Shown: positions 51,039 to 61,322 of the stretch, piece after piece | Layout of the letters: the number at the start of each line of letters is the position of its first letter | Numbering within the stretch: the first letter of the stretch is position 1 | Assembly: GCF_030250645.1 (NCBI RefSeq) | Contig: NZ_JASSVS010000006.1 | Coordinates: 248,001-312,000, forward strand | DNA: 64,000 nucleotides | From: Marinobacter azerbaijanicus | GTDB lineage: Bacteria > Pseudomonadota > Gammaproteobacteria > Pseudomonadales > Oleiphilaceae | Reading direction: 5' to 3' | The notes under the pieces: generated by a model | The model's input: the letters and a program-made list of their open reading frames with translations, nothing else | Databases searched by the model: none | What the model was told of the DNA's origin: nothing | Translations under genes and position numbers: made by a program

Positions 51039-51731
51039 ATGAAGCTTTCCCGAATTCTCAGTAATCAGAACGGCGTCAGTCGCAAACAGGCCAATGCGTT
51101 GATTGCCGGCGGAACCGTCATGGTGGACGGCGTTGTCTGTCGCGAAGCCGCACGGGAAGTAGACCGTTTCTCAACGGTAACCAGCCAGGGCAGCATTATC
51201 CAGGCGGGAGAATCTGCACACTACCTGATGCTGCACAAGCCGGCCGGATACCTCAGCGCCACCACAGACCAGGTTCACAAAACCGTAATGGAGCTGATCG
51301 CCCCCGACCTTCAGAAAGACCTCCATATCGCTGGCCGACTCGACCGGGCCAGCACCGGACTGCTGATTCTGACCAATGACGGCAACTGGTCGCGCCGACT
51401 GACCGAACCGGAAATCAGAATACCCAAGGTTTACCAGGTCGCCACCGCCAGTGCGATCACTCCTGTGACAGCCGAGCGTTTTGCTGAAGGTATCTGGTTC
51501 GAGTTCGAGCAACTCAGGACATCATCGGCCCGGCTCGAACTGCTTGGCGCGCAGGAAGCAAGAGTGACCATCTACGAGGGCCGCTACCACCAGATAAAAC
51601 GCATGTTCCATGCAGTAGGCAATCGCGTCACGGCTCTTCACCGGGTAAGCATGGGCGACATTCACCTTGATGGAAGCCTTGAACCGGGCGCCTACCGCCC
51701 GCTGGGAAAGGCCGAGATCAACTCCGTCTGA
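51039..51731 (+). CDS. rsuA: 16S rRNA pseudouridine(516) synthase
   Basis: Isomerises U516 of 16S rRNA. The 230-residue protein opens with an S4-like RNA-binding segment (LSRILSNQNGVSRKQANALIAGGTVMVDG, 2-31), then the RsuA catalytic domain: LMLHKPAGYLSATTDQVHKTVMELI near 68, the catalytic Asp in HIAGRLDRASTGLLILTNDG near 100, and EGRYHQIKRMFHAVGNRVTALHRVSMG near 185. The family choice (RsuA rather than RluB/E/F) is from overall similarity and size. Twelve bases separate it from the following symporter gene. Confidence 0.82.
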   Translation: MKLSRILSNQNGVSRKQANALIAGGTVMVDGVVCREAAREVDRFSTVTSQGSIIQAGESAHYLMLHKPAGYLSATTDQVHKTVMELIAPDLQKDLHIAGRLDRASTGLLILTNDGNWSRRLTEPEIRIPKVYQVATASAITPVTAERFAEGIWFEFEQLRTSSARLELLGAQEARVTIYEGRYHQIKRMFHAVGNRVTALHRVSMGDIHLDGSLEPGAYRPLGKAEINSV

Positions 51732-51743
51732 AGAGGCCCTGAC

Positions 51744-53093
51744 GTGACAGACATTGAAAACTCGAGCTATTACCCCCGACCACTGCGGCATCTGAGCAGC
51801 TACCTGTCCGGCCTGGTACAGGGGCGACTCTGGCTGAAGGTACTCGTCGGCATGTTTCTGGGCCTGGTAACGGGCACCTTGCTGGGCCCCTCGGTTGGCC
51901 TCGTGGAGCCCGCGACGGGCACCCTTATCGGTAACTGGCTGGCATTTCCCGGGCAGCTTTTCCTGGCCACGATACAGATGATCGTCATTCCCCTGGTTAT
52001 TGCCTCCGTTGTACGCGGCCTTGCCGCCAGCGAGGACCTCGACCAACTCCGCAAAATGGGGCTGCGGGTCACCGCATTCTTTATTATCACCACTGCAGTC
52101 GCAGCCTCCATCGGATTATGGGTCGGCAGCCTGATGAACCCCGGCGGCATGATGACCAGCCTGGCAAACACGGTCGAGTCCGGTGAAAATATGACAACTG
52201 CGGCCACCATGCCCAGTGTGGACGAACTTCCCGGAACTCTGATTGGCCTGCTTCCCGGCAACCCGCTGGATGCCATGGTCGAAGGTCAGATGCTGCAGGT
52301 GGTGATCTTCTCGATCATCGTCGGCATCGCTCTGGTGAGCATGGCCCCGGAAAAATCCCGGCCCTTGCTGGATCTGCTGGACTCCCTTCAACAGGTCTGC
52401 ATGACGGTGGTGCGCTGGGCCATGCGGCTGGCACCTTACGCGGTATTTGGTCTGATGGCACAGCTTACTACCACTATCGGCTTCCAGGCCATGGTAGGCA
52501 TGGCGTCCTATGTAGCAACGGTACTGGTGGGGCTGCTGCTTCTGCTTGGCGTATATATGCTGATATTGAAGTTGCTGGCCGGCCAACCGCCGATACAGTT
52601 CATCAAGGACAGCCGCGATGTACTGTTGCTCGCATTCTCCACCTCAAGCTCTGCAGCGGTGATGCCGCTGTCGATCCGTACCGCTGAAGACAAGCTCGGG
52701 GTGCGGCCCTCGGTGTCCCAGTTCGTCATTCCGCTGGGTGCCACCATCAACATGAACGGCACGGCGCTTTACCAGGCTGTGGCGACGGTCTTCCTGGCGC
52801 AGGTTTACGGGATCGATCTCAGTATGGGCAGTATGGCGCTGGTGGTGGCCATGGCGGTGGGCGCGTCCATCGGCTCGCCGGCCACGCCCGGCGTTGGTAT
52901 CGTCATTCTGGCAATGGTTCTGCAGACCGTGGGAATTCCACCCGCGGGTATTGCGTTGATCATGGGCGTGGATCGGATTCTGGATATGTGTCGCACCGCC
53001 ATCAACGTTACCGGAGACCTGGTCACCTGCCGCCTGATGGAAAACTGGTCCGGCAAGCGGCTACCTTCAGAGCCGGAGTCCCAGGAGCAGTGA
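51744..53093 (+). CDS. Dicarboxylate/amino acid:cation symporter (DAACS family)
   Basis: A 449-residue membrane transporter with about eight to ten hydrophobic helices. The family motifs are plain: LAFSTSSSAAVMPLSI near 300 (the Ser-rich hairpin HP1), FVIPLGATINMNGTALYQAVATVFLAQ near 330 (the NMDGT-type substrate and Na+ site, here NMNGT), and GSPATPGVGIVILAMVLQTVGIP near 375 (HP2). MGVDRILDMCRTAINVTGDL near 410 ends the core, with the Arg and Asp of substrate binding. A Na+- or H+-coupled C4-dicarboxylate or glutamate uptake role is likely. Confidence 0.9.
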   Translation: MTDIENSSYYPRPLRHLSSYLSGLVQGRLWLKVLVGMFLGLVTGTLLGPSVGLVEPATGTLIGNWLAFPGQLFLATIQMIVIPLVIASVVRGLAASEDLDQLRKMGLRVTAFFIITTAVAASIGLWVGSLMNPGGMMTSLANTVESGENMTTAATMPSVDELPGTLIGLLPGNPLDAMVEGQMLQVVIFSIIVGIALVSMAPEKSRPLLDLLDSLQQVCMTVVRWAMRLAPYAVFGLMAQLTTTIGFQAMVGMASYVATVLVGLLLLLGVYMLILKLLAGQPPIQFIKDSRDVLLLAFSTSSSAAVMPLSIRTAEDKLGVRPSVSQFVIPLGATINMNGTALYQAVATVFLAQVYGIDLSMGSMALVVAMAVGASIGSPATPGVGIVILAMVLQTVGIPPAGIALIMGVDRILDMCRTAINVTGDLVTCRLMENWSGKRLPSEPESQEQ

Positions 53094-53155
53094 CGGAGAC
53101 GCACCGGAGCGCTTTCTGGTAACCTGACGGCAGAAATGTCCAATCGGGAGCTTCC

Positions 53156-53800
53156 ATGAGTAGTCTAGAGATCGACATTGTTTCCGACATCGCCTGCCCC
53201 TGGTGCGCCATTGGTTACGCCCGCCTGGAAAAGGCCATGGAGGCGCTGAAGGACGAGATGTCGTTCAGTGTGGAATGGCATGCCTTTGAGTTGAACCCGG
53301 ACCCTTCCGGGGACGGCGAACCTATCCTGCCAGCCCTGAGCAGAAAATACGGTCGCAGTGAAGACGAGATGAGGGCCAGCCAGGCGCAGATGATTGAGAT
53401 CGCCACGGGCTTGGGGCTGAACTTCGAGAAGCTCCAGGAACGTTATACCCGTAATACCTTTGATGCTCACAGGCTGGTGAAGTGGGCTGGTGAACAGGGT
53501 AAACAGACCGCGATGAAGATGGCCTTTTTCGAGGCCTACTTTGGCCGCGCAGAGAACATCTCAAACCCGGACGTACTGATTCAGTGCGTAGAAGCCATCG
53601 GGCTGGACGGGGACAAAGCCCGCGAGGTACTGGCGTCGGACCAGTATGCGGATACTGTGCGGCAGGATGAAGCCCAGTACCAGCAGGCTGGCGTTTCCGC
53701 AGTACCTGCATTCATCATTAATCAGAAATACCTGATTTCCGGAGCTCAGGAACCGGAAACACTGATCAAGGCGTTCCAGGAAATCGCTGAATCCGCCTAA
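53156..53800 (+). CDS. DsbA family oxidoreductase, FrnE type
   Basis: A 214-residue protein without a signal peptide. The redox motif CPWC is at about 14-17 in SDIACPWCAIGYARLEKAME, followed by FELNPDPSGDGEP and the FrnE-specific FEKLQERYTRNTFDAHRLVKWAGEQGKQTAMKMAFFEAYFGRAENISNPDVL. The cis-Pro is in GVSAVPAFIINQKYLISGAQEP. Cytoplasmic FrnE proteins are linked to oxidative stress and disulfide chemistry. GGGAG precedes the ATG. A strong hairpin follows. Confidence 0.9.
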   Translation: MSSLEIDIVSDIACPWCAIGYARLEKAMEALKDEMSFSVEWHAFELNPDPSGDGEPILPALSRKYGRSEDEMRASQAQMIEIATGLGLNFEKLQERYTRNTFDAHRLVKWAGEQGKQTAMKMAFFEAYFGRAENISNPDVLIQCVEAIGLDGDKAREVLASDQYADTVRQDEAQYQQAGVSAVPAFIINQKYLISGAQEPETLIKAFQEIAESA

Positions 53801-53818
53801 AGGCCCGGCTCAGAGAAC

Positions 53819-53855
53819 CTGGCGGACAGCCCCTTCCTTGGGGGCTGTCCGCCAG
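53819..53855. terminator. Strong hairpin between the frnE-type gene and putA, likely bidirectional terminator
   Basis: CTGGCGGACAGCCCC (53819-53833) is the exact reverse complement of GGGGCTGTCCGCCAG (53841-53855), a 15-base stem with a 7-base loop. The genes on both sides end here. There is no T-run on either strand, so Rho-independence is not proven. Confidence 0.65.
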
Positions 53856-53863
53856 ACTAACCG

Positions 53864-56800
53864 TTACTCCGAAGCTGCAATCAGGCTGGCGTTGCCGCCG
53901 GCTGCGGTGGTATCCACACACAGATGACGTTCAATCACGAACCGCTGATCAAGCTTGTGCTCGGTAATCAGCGGCAGCAGTGGACCTTCCCGCTTTGCCA
54001 GGGCCTGGCGGTACTGTTTCAGCAATGACTGCTCGGCACAGCTTACAGCGGCATGGAAGCCACGTGCCTGGGCAAGTGCCTCTGGCTCCAGTAGGCCGTC
54101 AATTCCCGCCACTGGCAGGCCAGCCTTGGCGGCACGACTGACGGCGTCTTCGACACCCGGAGCTATCATCACCACCTTGTTGCCCTGGGACAAGGCTGTT
54201 GCCGCCTGCTCAAGCGCCGTCTCACTGTCCGGCCCAAGGCAGAGCACCACCCCGCGGGCGTGATTGGACAGACGGTTCAGCTCGCCGGTTGGCCCCGGCA
54301 GTTCTTCTGCATGGGCATCCAGCGGTGCCGGGACCTCGCCGAAGATCGGTTTCATGGCCTCGATCCTTGGCTCCGGTGCGAGCGCTTTGACACTATTCAC
54401 CTTACCAATGAGGCCTTCAAGCTTCTTGATATCCACCTGCCTGGCACCGGAGTCCGCCGGACGTTCAACGGTCTCACCCTTCAGGAAGCGGCGTACGTAC
54501 TGAGGGCCGCCGGCCTTGGGGCCGGTACCGGAAAGGCCTTCGCCACCAAATGGCTGGGAACCGACAATGGCACCGATCTGGTTCCGGTTCACATAGGTGT
54601 TGCCAACCTTGATGCGGCTGGAAATGCGATCCACACGGCGATCCACACGACTGTGAATACCGAAGGTCAGTCCGTAGCCCTTGGCGTTGACGTCGTCGAC
54701 CACTTTGTCGATGTCCTTCGCGGCAAAGGTGGCAACGTGCAGCACCGGCCCGAAGATCTCTTCTTCCAGCTCCTCGATGCCACTGACACTGATAACGGCC
54801 GGCGAGACAAAGTTGCCTTTATCCGGAACCGGTAGTTTCTTCATCAGCCGCCCTTTGGCTTCGTATTTGTCGCAGTGATCGACAATCTTCTTCCGGGCCG
54901 CGTCATCAATCACCGGCCCAACATCTGTGGACAGCAGCCAGGGATCGCCGATGCCCAGTTCATCCATGGCGCCATAGAGCATTTCCAGCAGGTGGTCGGC
55001 GATATCTTTCTGCACATACAGCATACGCAGTGCGGAACAGCGCTGACCTGCACTCTGGAAAGAAGAGGCCAGCACATCCCGCACCACCTGCTCCGGCAGC
55101 GCGGTGGAATCCACGATCATGGCATTCAGACCGCCGGTCTCTGCCACCAGTGCGGCATCGGGTGCCATGTTCTCACTCATTTTCCCGTCAATGCGCTGGG
55201 CGGTTGCGGTGGAACCGGTAAAACACACACCTGAAACCCGGGAATCGGAAGTCAGTGCCCCACCGACGGTAGCGCCCGTGCCGGGCAACAACTGGATGAC
55301 GTTCTGGGGAATACCTGCCTCGTGCATAAGCTCTACGGCCCGCACCGCAAGCAGCGAGGATTGCTCGGCCGGCTTGGCCAATACGGTGTTGCCAGCCACC
55401 AGGTTGGCAAGGATCTGGCCGGTGAAGATTGCCAGCGGGAAGTTCCAGGGTGAAATACACACCACCACCCCGCGCGCGTCACCACTGCCCTCATAGCGAA
55501 TGCCTTCGTTGGCATAGAACAGGGCAAAATCCACGGCCTCCCGAATTTCTGCAACGCCATCCAGCAGTGACTTCCCGGCTTCCCGGGTAGCCAGAGCAAA
55601 GAGCTCATAGGCGTTCTCCTCGTAGAGATCAGCCACCCTGCGAAGACACGCCGCACGCTCTTCGGCCGACCGGGCAGACCAGGCCTTGAAGCCTTCCTGG
55701 GCGGCTGTGATTGCTGTATTCACATCGTCTTCGGAGGCCTGGGTCACATGGCCCACCGTGTCTTCGGGGTCAGCCGGATTGCGGACCATCTGGACCTCTG
55801 CACCAGCCACTTCGCCGGCAATGATCGGCCCGCCTTTCCAGCGATAGTCGCGGTAGGCGTCACGGCCTTCATCAATTTCCTTAACGGTCACGGGGTCAGT
55901 AATATCCCAGCCCTTGGAGTTGCGGCGCTGCTCACCGAAGATTTTGTAGGGGTGCACAATCGCCTTGCTGGAGATGTTGCTGCCCATCTCCTTGACCGAG
56001 TCGATCGGATCCTTTGCGATTTCCTCCGGCGTGATCCGCTTGTCCACGATCTGGTTCACGAAGGAGCTGTTGGCGCCATTTTCCAGCAGGCGGCGCACCA
56101 GGTAGGCCAGCAGATCTTTATGGGGGCCCACCGGCGCATAAATGCGACAGGGCACGCCACTGATCTTCAAAACTTCGTTGTGAAGGGATTCACCCATGCC
56201 ATGCAGGCGCTGGAACTCGTAGTTATCCTCCCCCCTGGCCTTCGCCAACTCCAGAATCGCCGATACGGAATGGGCATTATGGGTGGCAAACTGCGGGTAG
56301 ATCCTGTCTGTCATGTTCAGCAGCTTGGTGGCGCAGGAGAGGAACGACACGTCGCTGCAAGCCTTGCGGGTAAACACCGGAAAGCCGCTCAGCCCCATCA
56401 CCTGGGCACGCTTGATTTCAGCGTCCCAATAGGCACCCTTGACCAGGCGCACCATAAAGCGGCGATCGTATTTATCGGCCAGGCCATACAGCCAGTCCAG
56501 TGTATACGATGAACGCTTACCATAGGCCTGCACCACAACGCCAAAGCCGTCCCAACCGGACAGCTCCGGATCAGACACCAGGGCCTCGATCACATCCAGC
56601 GACAGGTCCAGCCGGTCCTGCTCCTCGGCGTCGATATTGAAACCCATATTGGCAGCAGCAGCCTTTTTGACCAGCTCTTTCGCACGGGGAAGAAGTTCAT
56701 TCATCACCCGCTCTTTGTTGCCATACTCATAACGCGCCAACAGCGCTGAAAGCTTGACGGAAATGCCAGGGTTCGTGCGCACATCGCCCTTACAGAACTT

Positions 56801-57493
56801 GGCGATACTGTCGATGGCGTTGGAGTAGGAATCATAATAGCGCTTGGCGTCAGCGTCAGTGCGTGCTGCCTCGCCCAGCATGTCATAGGAATAGGTGTAT
56901 CCCTTGGCGACGTATTCCTTGGCTTCGTCCTGGGCTTCATTGATATCACGGCCCAACACGAACTGGCGGCCCATCTCCTTCATGGCCTGGCCAGCAACGG
57001 TACGAATAACCGGTTCACCGAAGCGTTTCAGCAGCTTGCGCAGTGTATCGCCCACACTGTGGCGCTCAGAATCCTTGAGCAGGTTGCTGGTCATCAGCAA
57101 GGCCACAGTCGCCGTGTTGATCAGGGGTGATGACGCCCGGCCCACGTGGGTACCCCAGGCGCCGGACGTGATCTTGTCCTCAATCAGTTCGTGGATGGTC
57201 ATGTTGTCAGGTACACGCAACAGCGCTTCTGCAAGACACATCAGTGCCACACCCTCTTTGGTGGTGAGGCCATATTCCGCCAGGAACTTTTCCATGATGG
57301 TGGACTTGGCGTTCTTGCGGACGCTACGGACCAGGTCGGCAGCGCGGGCTGAGATTGCGTCACGTTCGGCCTGGCTCAACTGGGCGCCAGCAATCATCTC
57401 ACTAATCACCTTGTATTCGTCCGCCAGATAGTAACTGCGGATGGCCTGTCGGCTGTCGACCAGTGTGGGAGTCTCTGACTGCTGCGGTCTCAT
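53864..57493 (-). CDS. putA: Bifunctional proline dehydrogenase / P5C dehydrogenase (PutA), no RHH domain
   Basis: Oxidises proline to glutamate at the inner membrane in two channelled steps. The 1209-residue protein has a PRODH barrel (about 130-480; ISVKLSALLARYE, YDRRFMVRLVKGAYWDAEIKRAQ, TRKACSDVSFLSCATKLL, FATHNAH, EFQRLHGMG). The aldehyde dehydrogenase domain (about 560-1010) has AETGGLN and the catalytic C819 in SAGQRCSALR. A C-terminal ALDH-like tail ends in TTAAGGNASLIAA. The N-terminus has no ribbon-helix-helix domain, so unlike E. coli PutA it does not self-regulate; the Lrp gene upstream of gdhB is the candidate regulator. Confidence 0.95.
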   Translation of the reverse strand: MRPQQSETPTLVDSRQAIRSYYLADEYKVISEMIAGAQLSQAERDAISARAADLVRSVRKNAKSTIMEKFLAEYGLTTKEGVALMCLAEALLRVPDNMTIHELIEDKITSGAWGTHVGRASSPLINTATVALLMTSNLLKDSERHSVGDTLRKLLKRFGEPVIRTVAGQAMKEMGRQFVLGRDINEAQDEAKEYVAKGYTYSYDMLGEAARTDADAKRYYDSYSNAIDSIAKFCKGDVRTNPGISVKLSALLARYEYGNKERVMNELLPRAKELVKKAAAANMGFNIDAEEQDRLDLSLDVIEALVSDPELSGWDGFGVVVQAYGKRSSYTLDWLYGLADKYDRRFMVRLVKGAYWDAEIKRAQVMGLSGFPVFTRKACSDVSFLSCATKLLNMTDRIYPQFATHNAHSVSAILELAKARGEDNYEFQRLHGMGESLHNEVLKISGVPCRIYAPVGPHKDLLAYLVRRLLENGANSSFVNQIVDKRITPEEIAKDPIDSVKEMGSNISSKAIVHPYKIFGEQRRNSKGWDITDPVTVKEIDEGRDAYRDYRWKGGPIIAGEVAGAEVQMVRNPADPEDTVGHVTQASEDDVNTAITAAQEGFKAWSARSAEERAACLRRVADLYEENAYELFALATREAGKSLLDGVAEIREAVDFALFYANEGIRYEGSGDARGVVVCISPWNFPLAIFTGQILANLVAGNTVLAKPAEQSSLLAVRAVELMHEAGIPQNVIQLLPGTGATVGGALTSDSRVSGVCFTGSTATAQRIDGKMSENMAPDAALVAETGGLNAMIVDSTALPEQVVRDVLASSFQSAGQRCSALRMLYVQKDIADHLLEMLYGAMDELGIGDPWLLSTDVGPVIDDAARKKIVDHCDKYEAKGRLMKKLPVPDKGNFVSPAVISVSGIEELEEEIFGPVLHVATFAAKDIDKVVDDVNAKGYGLTFGIHSRVDRRVDRISSRIKVGNTYVNRNQIGAIVGSQPFGGEGLSGTGPKAGGPQYVRRFLKGETVERPADSGARQVDIKKLEGLIGKVNSVKALAPEPRIEAMKPIFGEVPAPLDAHAEELPGPTGELNRLSNHARGVVLCLGPDSETALEQAATALSQGNKVVMIAPGVEDAVSRAAKAGLPVAGIDGLLEPEALAQARGFHAAVSCAEQSLLKQYRQALAKREGPLLPLITEHKLDQRFVIERHLCVDTTAAGGNASLIAASE

Positions 57494-57662
57494 AGTTGAA
57501 CCCTCTTAGTTGTTTGTCTTTCCCGCATTCTACCGGGAACGACAAAGACTATTTGACTGTAAAAACCAGGCGGACGCGACTTTCAGTCTTTTTTAGTGAA
57601 CAAAAATTTATATTTTACCTCTCAATTGACTATTTTTAAGGCCAACTTCCTAAACAGGGTTG
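57494..57662 (-). promoter_or_regulatory. AT-rich gap upstream of putA
   Basis: These 169 bases between gdhB and putA are markedly AT-rich in the middle (TTTTTAAGG, ATTTATATTTTAC on the plus strand). No clear hairpin follows gdhB. On the coding strand a TAGAAT -10-like box lies at about 57529-57524. An Lrp-type activator would suit such DNA, but no site can be defined by eye. Confidence 0.35.
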
Positions 57663-60600
57663 TCAATCTGCCTTCGCGGCCAACTCCCGAAGCACGCCGT
57701 GCGCCACGGAGAAGACCGCGCAATCCACTTCACTTGCCGCCTGCATATCCGCCAGCATCCGGTGCCATCTCTCCAGGAGCGCCTGCTTGTCGTCGCGCCA
57801 GGCTTCCAGCATCTGCTCCGGAGACATGCCCGCTTCCGCAGGCGCTGCGGAGAGCACGCTCAGCGTGAGATTCCGCAACTGGTGGTCCAGCTCGTCCCGA
57901 TAATGGAGTGTCGCCAATACCTGCCAGTGGCCACGGGCTCTAAAGGCCCGCATCTGCCGGTCCAGCCAGACCAGGTTAAGGCCTTCGCCCAGACTGAAAT
58001 ACACCCAGGCGACCGATGCCAGATCCCGCCCAAGCCGACGGCCAATCTCGATGATGTCCATCAGCCAGTACCGGCTCTCTGCAGACGCGCAATACGCGGC
58101 CAGACCTACCGGAACGGTTTGCTCACAGTATTTATCATAGCGTTCCTGCCAGCGACTTGCAGGAATCACCGATTCCAGGCTCTCTGTTGAAGCCAGTACC
58201 TCGGCCAGGGGCCGCTGATAATGAGCGACACAGGAGACCGGATCCAGGCTGCTCCGGCGGTTGTGCAGCAACCAGCTGGTACTGCGGGTAACCAGACGAA
58301 TCACGTCACTGAATAATTGCGTTTGCACGCCAGAACTGATTTTTCCATCCAACCCTTCTATGGCCTTCCAGTGTGTCTCTACGTCATGGATCTGGAGGGA
58401 GATCAGGTAAGCGGCGGCAATCCGGCCATAGTCCGCACCCGTGGCGTTACGGAGCTTATCTGCCCAACTGATGCCCATCCGGTTGACCATATCGTTGGCG
58501 AGCTGGGTGGCTGAAATCTCCGGGCGCAACGGATGTGCATCAATCGCCTCAGGGAACCGTTCGAGTAACGATGCCGGAAACGCCGAATAAAGCGCCTGGG
58601 CAAAACGGTTATCGTGAACAATGGGTGTGGTAAGCAGTGCCTGCTTGAGTTCTATCTTGGCATAGGAAATCAGCACGGAGAGCTCCGGGCGGGTGAAGCC
58701 GCAGGAGCGCTCACGCCGCTCCCGCAATTGTTCATCGTCGGGAAGAAACTCAAGACTCCGGTCAAGCCTGCCTTCGGCTTCCAGCCGCCGCATCAGGCGC
58801 TCGTACTCGTCCGTGGTGGCAACTACACCGGTCTGGGCAATGCTCAATGCCATGGCCTGACGATAGTTGTTGCGCAGCACCAGCTCCGACACCTCGGGAG
58901 TCATTGCCCTGAGCATCTGGTTGCGCTCATCGAGTGTCATCCGCCCGCGATGCACCTGTTCATTAAGGAGAATCTTGATATTCACCTCATGGTCCGAACA
59001 GTCCACACCGCCTGCATTATCAATAAAGTCGGTATTGGCAGCCCCACCGGCCAGGGCGAAACCGATCCGGCCAAGCTGGGTGATACCGAGGTTGCCGCCC
59101 TCGCCAAGAACCCGGCACCGCAACTGGTTGCTGTCTATCCGGACGGCGTCGTTGGACTTGTCACCAACATCCTCATGGGATTCCCCGGCCGCCTTGACAT
59201 AGGTGCCAATGCCACCGTTCCAGAGCATGTCCACCGGTGCTTTCAACAGTGCCCTGATCAATTCGTTGGGCGGCAGACGATCAGCATCGATACCCAGGCG
59301 AGCCTGCATTTGTGGTGATATCGGAATCCACTTCGCAGCCCGGGAAAAGACACCGCCGCCCTCGCTGATATATTGCTCGTTGTAGTCCGTCCAGCTTGAC
59401 CCGGGCATCTCGAAAAGGCGCTTGCGCTCGGCGAATGAAGCCCTGGCATCCGGCTCCGGATCAACAAAAATGTGCAGGTGATTGAACGCGCCGATCAGGC
59501 GGATCCGGTCCGACAACAACATGCCGTTGCCGAACACATCGCCCCCCATGTCTCCAATGCCGACCACGGTGAATTCATCAGCCTGGGTATCGATGCCCTT
59601 CTCCAGGAAGTGCCGTTTGACCGACTCCCAGGCTCCCCGTGCGGTAATCCCCATTTTCTTGTGGTCATAGCCCTCGCTGCCGCCGGAGGCAAAGGCGTCC
59701 CCGAGCCAGAAGCCATAGTCATGGGCCAGTCGGTTGGCGATGTCGGAAAAGGTTGCGGTTCCTTTATCGGCAGCAACAACGAGGTAGGTATCGTCACCGT
59801 CATGACGAACCACATCGGCCGGTGGCACCACCTCCGCCTCATTCAGGTTATCGGTCAGATCCAGCAGCCCGCGGATGAAGGTCTGATAGCAGGCAATACC
59901 TTCCTCCCTCAGGGCCTCGCGAGAGCCGTCTTCCGGTGGATGTTTGACGATGAACCCACCCTTGGCCCCCACTGGCACAATCACTGAATTCTTGACCTGC
60001 TGAGCCTTCACCAGCCCGAGAATTTCCGTGCGATAGTCCTCGACACGATCGGACCACCGAAGTCCACCACGGGCGACAGGGCCCGCCCTGAGGTGAACCC
60101 CCTCCACCCGCGGCGAACAGACAAATACCTCGAAATGCGGGCAGGGTTTGGGAATATCGGGAATGGAGGAGGGGTCGAGCTTGAGGGAGAGATAACCCTT
60201 GAACTCGCCGCTGCTCTGGCGTTGGAAGTAATTGGTTCTCAGCGTCGCCTTGATCAGCACATAAAACCGCCTGAGGATTCGGTCATCATCAAGGCTTTTC
60301 ACCGCCTCAAGGGCATCGAGAATCTCGTTCTCGATTTTCTCGGACTCCGTTTCCCGGCTTTGCGCCAGGGCATCATCGGGATTGAACCTGGCATTGAAGA
60401 ACGCCACCAGCATGGCGGTAATATCCAGGTGCCGGGCCAGTGTGTCGGCAATAAATGGCTGACTGAACCCAAACCGCAACTGTTTGATATAGCGGGAATA
60501 GGCGCGCAGGATGCTGACTTCACGCCACCCCAGACTGGCGGCCATCATCAACTGGTTGAAGTCGTCGTTCTCCGCGAAACCATTCCAGATTTCGCGGAAT

Positions 60601-61169
60601 CCCTCCTGCAGCAGGGGCTTGGCCTTTTCAATATCGGCACCACGGCAACGGGAATGAAACTCTACGGTGAAATCACTGACTCCGAACTGCTCGCCGTCAC
60701 GACGCCGTATACGATAAGGATGCTCCCCGAGAACCCGCATGCCAAGGTTTTCAAGAATCGGAATCACGTCCGACAGGATCACTGATTGACCCTGGCTGTA
60801 GAGCTTGAAGTTCAGCTCCTGCTCTCCCTGCTCCACCGGCTGGTAAAAGCGCATGGGCACATCGGAAGTCAGGGCAATGGACTGAATCTGCCGGATATCC
60901 TCAACGGCGTCCTCAATGGAAAATTTCGACCGGTAACTGGACGGAAAGCCACCACTGAACATGTCCGCGCAGCGCCTTCCGGAGGTGTCGCCCAACACTG
61001 TCACCAACCTGCTGAGCAGTGCATCGTCCCAGGCCCGGGCCTCCTGCATCATCGTCGCCACGATATTCCTGAGATGTCGCGAATCGTCCGGATCGTAATC
61101 CTCGCCCTCCAGGGCCTCGGAAAGCTGTTCCAGCAGAGTCTGTTTTTGTTGGGAGTCAGGCTGGGGCAT
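57663..61169 (-). CDS. gdhB: NAD-specific glutamate dehydrogenase, short large-type form
   Basis: Oxidatively deaminates glutamate to 2-oxoglutarate with NAD. From ATG 61169 (CCGGAG upstream) the protein has 1168 residues. The catalytic GDH core lies roughly at 360-750: RAGPVARGGLRWSDRVEDYRTEILGLVKAQQVKNSVIVPVGAKGGFIVK with the active-site Lys, FTVVGIGDMGGDVFGNGML for NAD binding, and RVLGEGGNLGITQLGRI. The C-terminal helical domain (YAKIELKQALLTT onward) matches GdhB-type enzymes. Those are usually about 1600 residues; here the first about 430 residues (ACT/PAS-like regulatory part) are missing. Upstream is the divergent Lrp gene, so no missing exon-like part exists. With PutA it completes proline to 2-oxoglutarate. 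Confidence 0.88.
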   Translation of the reverse strand: MPQPDSQQKQTLLEQLSEALEGEDYDPDDSRHLRNIVATMMQEARAWDDALLSRLVTVLGDTSGRRCADMFSGGFPSSYRSKFSIEDAVEDIRQIQSIALTSDVPMRFYQPVEQGEQELNFKLYSQGQSVILSDVIPILENLGMRVLGEHPYRIRRRDGEQFGVSDFTVEFHSRCRGADIEKAKPLLQEGFREIWNGFAENDDFNQLMMAASLGWREVSILRAYSRYIKQLRFGFSQPFIADTLARHLDITAMLVAFFNARFNPDDALAQSRETESEKIENEILDALEAVKSLDDDRILRRFYVLIKATLRTNYFQRQSSGEFKGYLSLKLDPSSIPDIPKPCPHFEVFVCSPRVEGVHLRAGPVARGGLRWSDRVEDYRTEILGLVKAQQVKNSVIVPVGAKGGFIVKHPPEDGSREALREEGIACYQTFIRGLLDLTDNLNEAEVVPPADVVRHDGDDTYLVVAADKGTATFSDIANRLAHDYGFWLGDAFASGGSEGYDHKKMGITARGAWESVKRHFLEKGIDTQADEFTVVGIGDMGGDVFGNGMLLSDRIRLIGAFNHLHIFVDPEPDARASFAERKRLFEMPGSSWTDYNEQYISEGGGVFSRAAKWIPISPQMQARLGIDADRLPPNELIRALLKAPVDMLWNGGIGTYVKAAGESHEDVGDKSNDAVRIDSNQLRCRVLGEGGNLGITQLGRIGFALAGGAANTDFIDNAGGVDCSDHEVNIKILLNEQVHRGRMTLDERNQMLRAMTPEVSELVLRNNYRQAMALSIAQTGVVATTDEYERLMRRLEAEGRLDRSLEFLPDDEQLRERRERSCGFTRPELSVLISYAKIELKQALLTTPIVHDNRFAQALYSAFPASLLERFPEAIDAHPLRPEISATQLANDMVNRMGISWADKLRNATGADYGRIAAAYLISLQIHDVETHWKAIEGLDGKISSGVQTQLFSDVIRLVTRSTSWLLHNRRSSLDPVSCVAHYQRPLAEVLASTESLESVIPASRWQERYDKYCEQTVPVGLAAYCASAESRYWLMDIIEIGRRLGRDLASVAWVYFSLGEGLNLVWLDRQMRAFRARGHWQVLATLHYRDELDHQLRNLTLSVLSAAPAEAGMSPEQMLEAWRDDKQALLERWHRMLADMQAASEVDCAVFSVAHGVLRELAAKAD

Positions 61170-61322
61170 CGGGAATCTCCGGAATATCAACTGGGGCATG
61201 TATGACTGAGCACAGTATAGCCAACTCAGGAAAGTCTCTTTGCCCGTATAGTTTTAAAATGCAGGTATTTTGATTATATTCGTGAGCTCAAATAGCCGTT
61301 AATCAAGCCTGGAAATCAATTT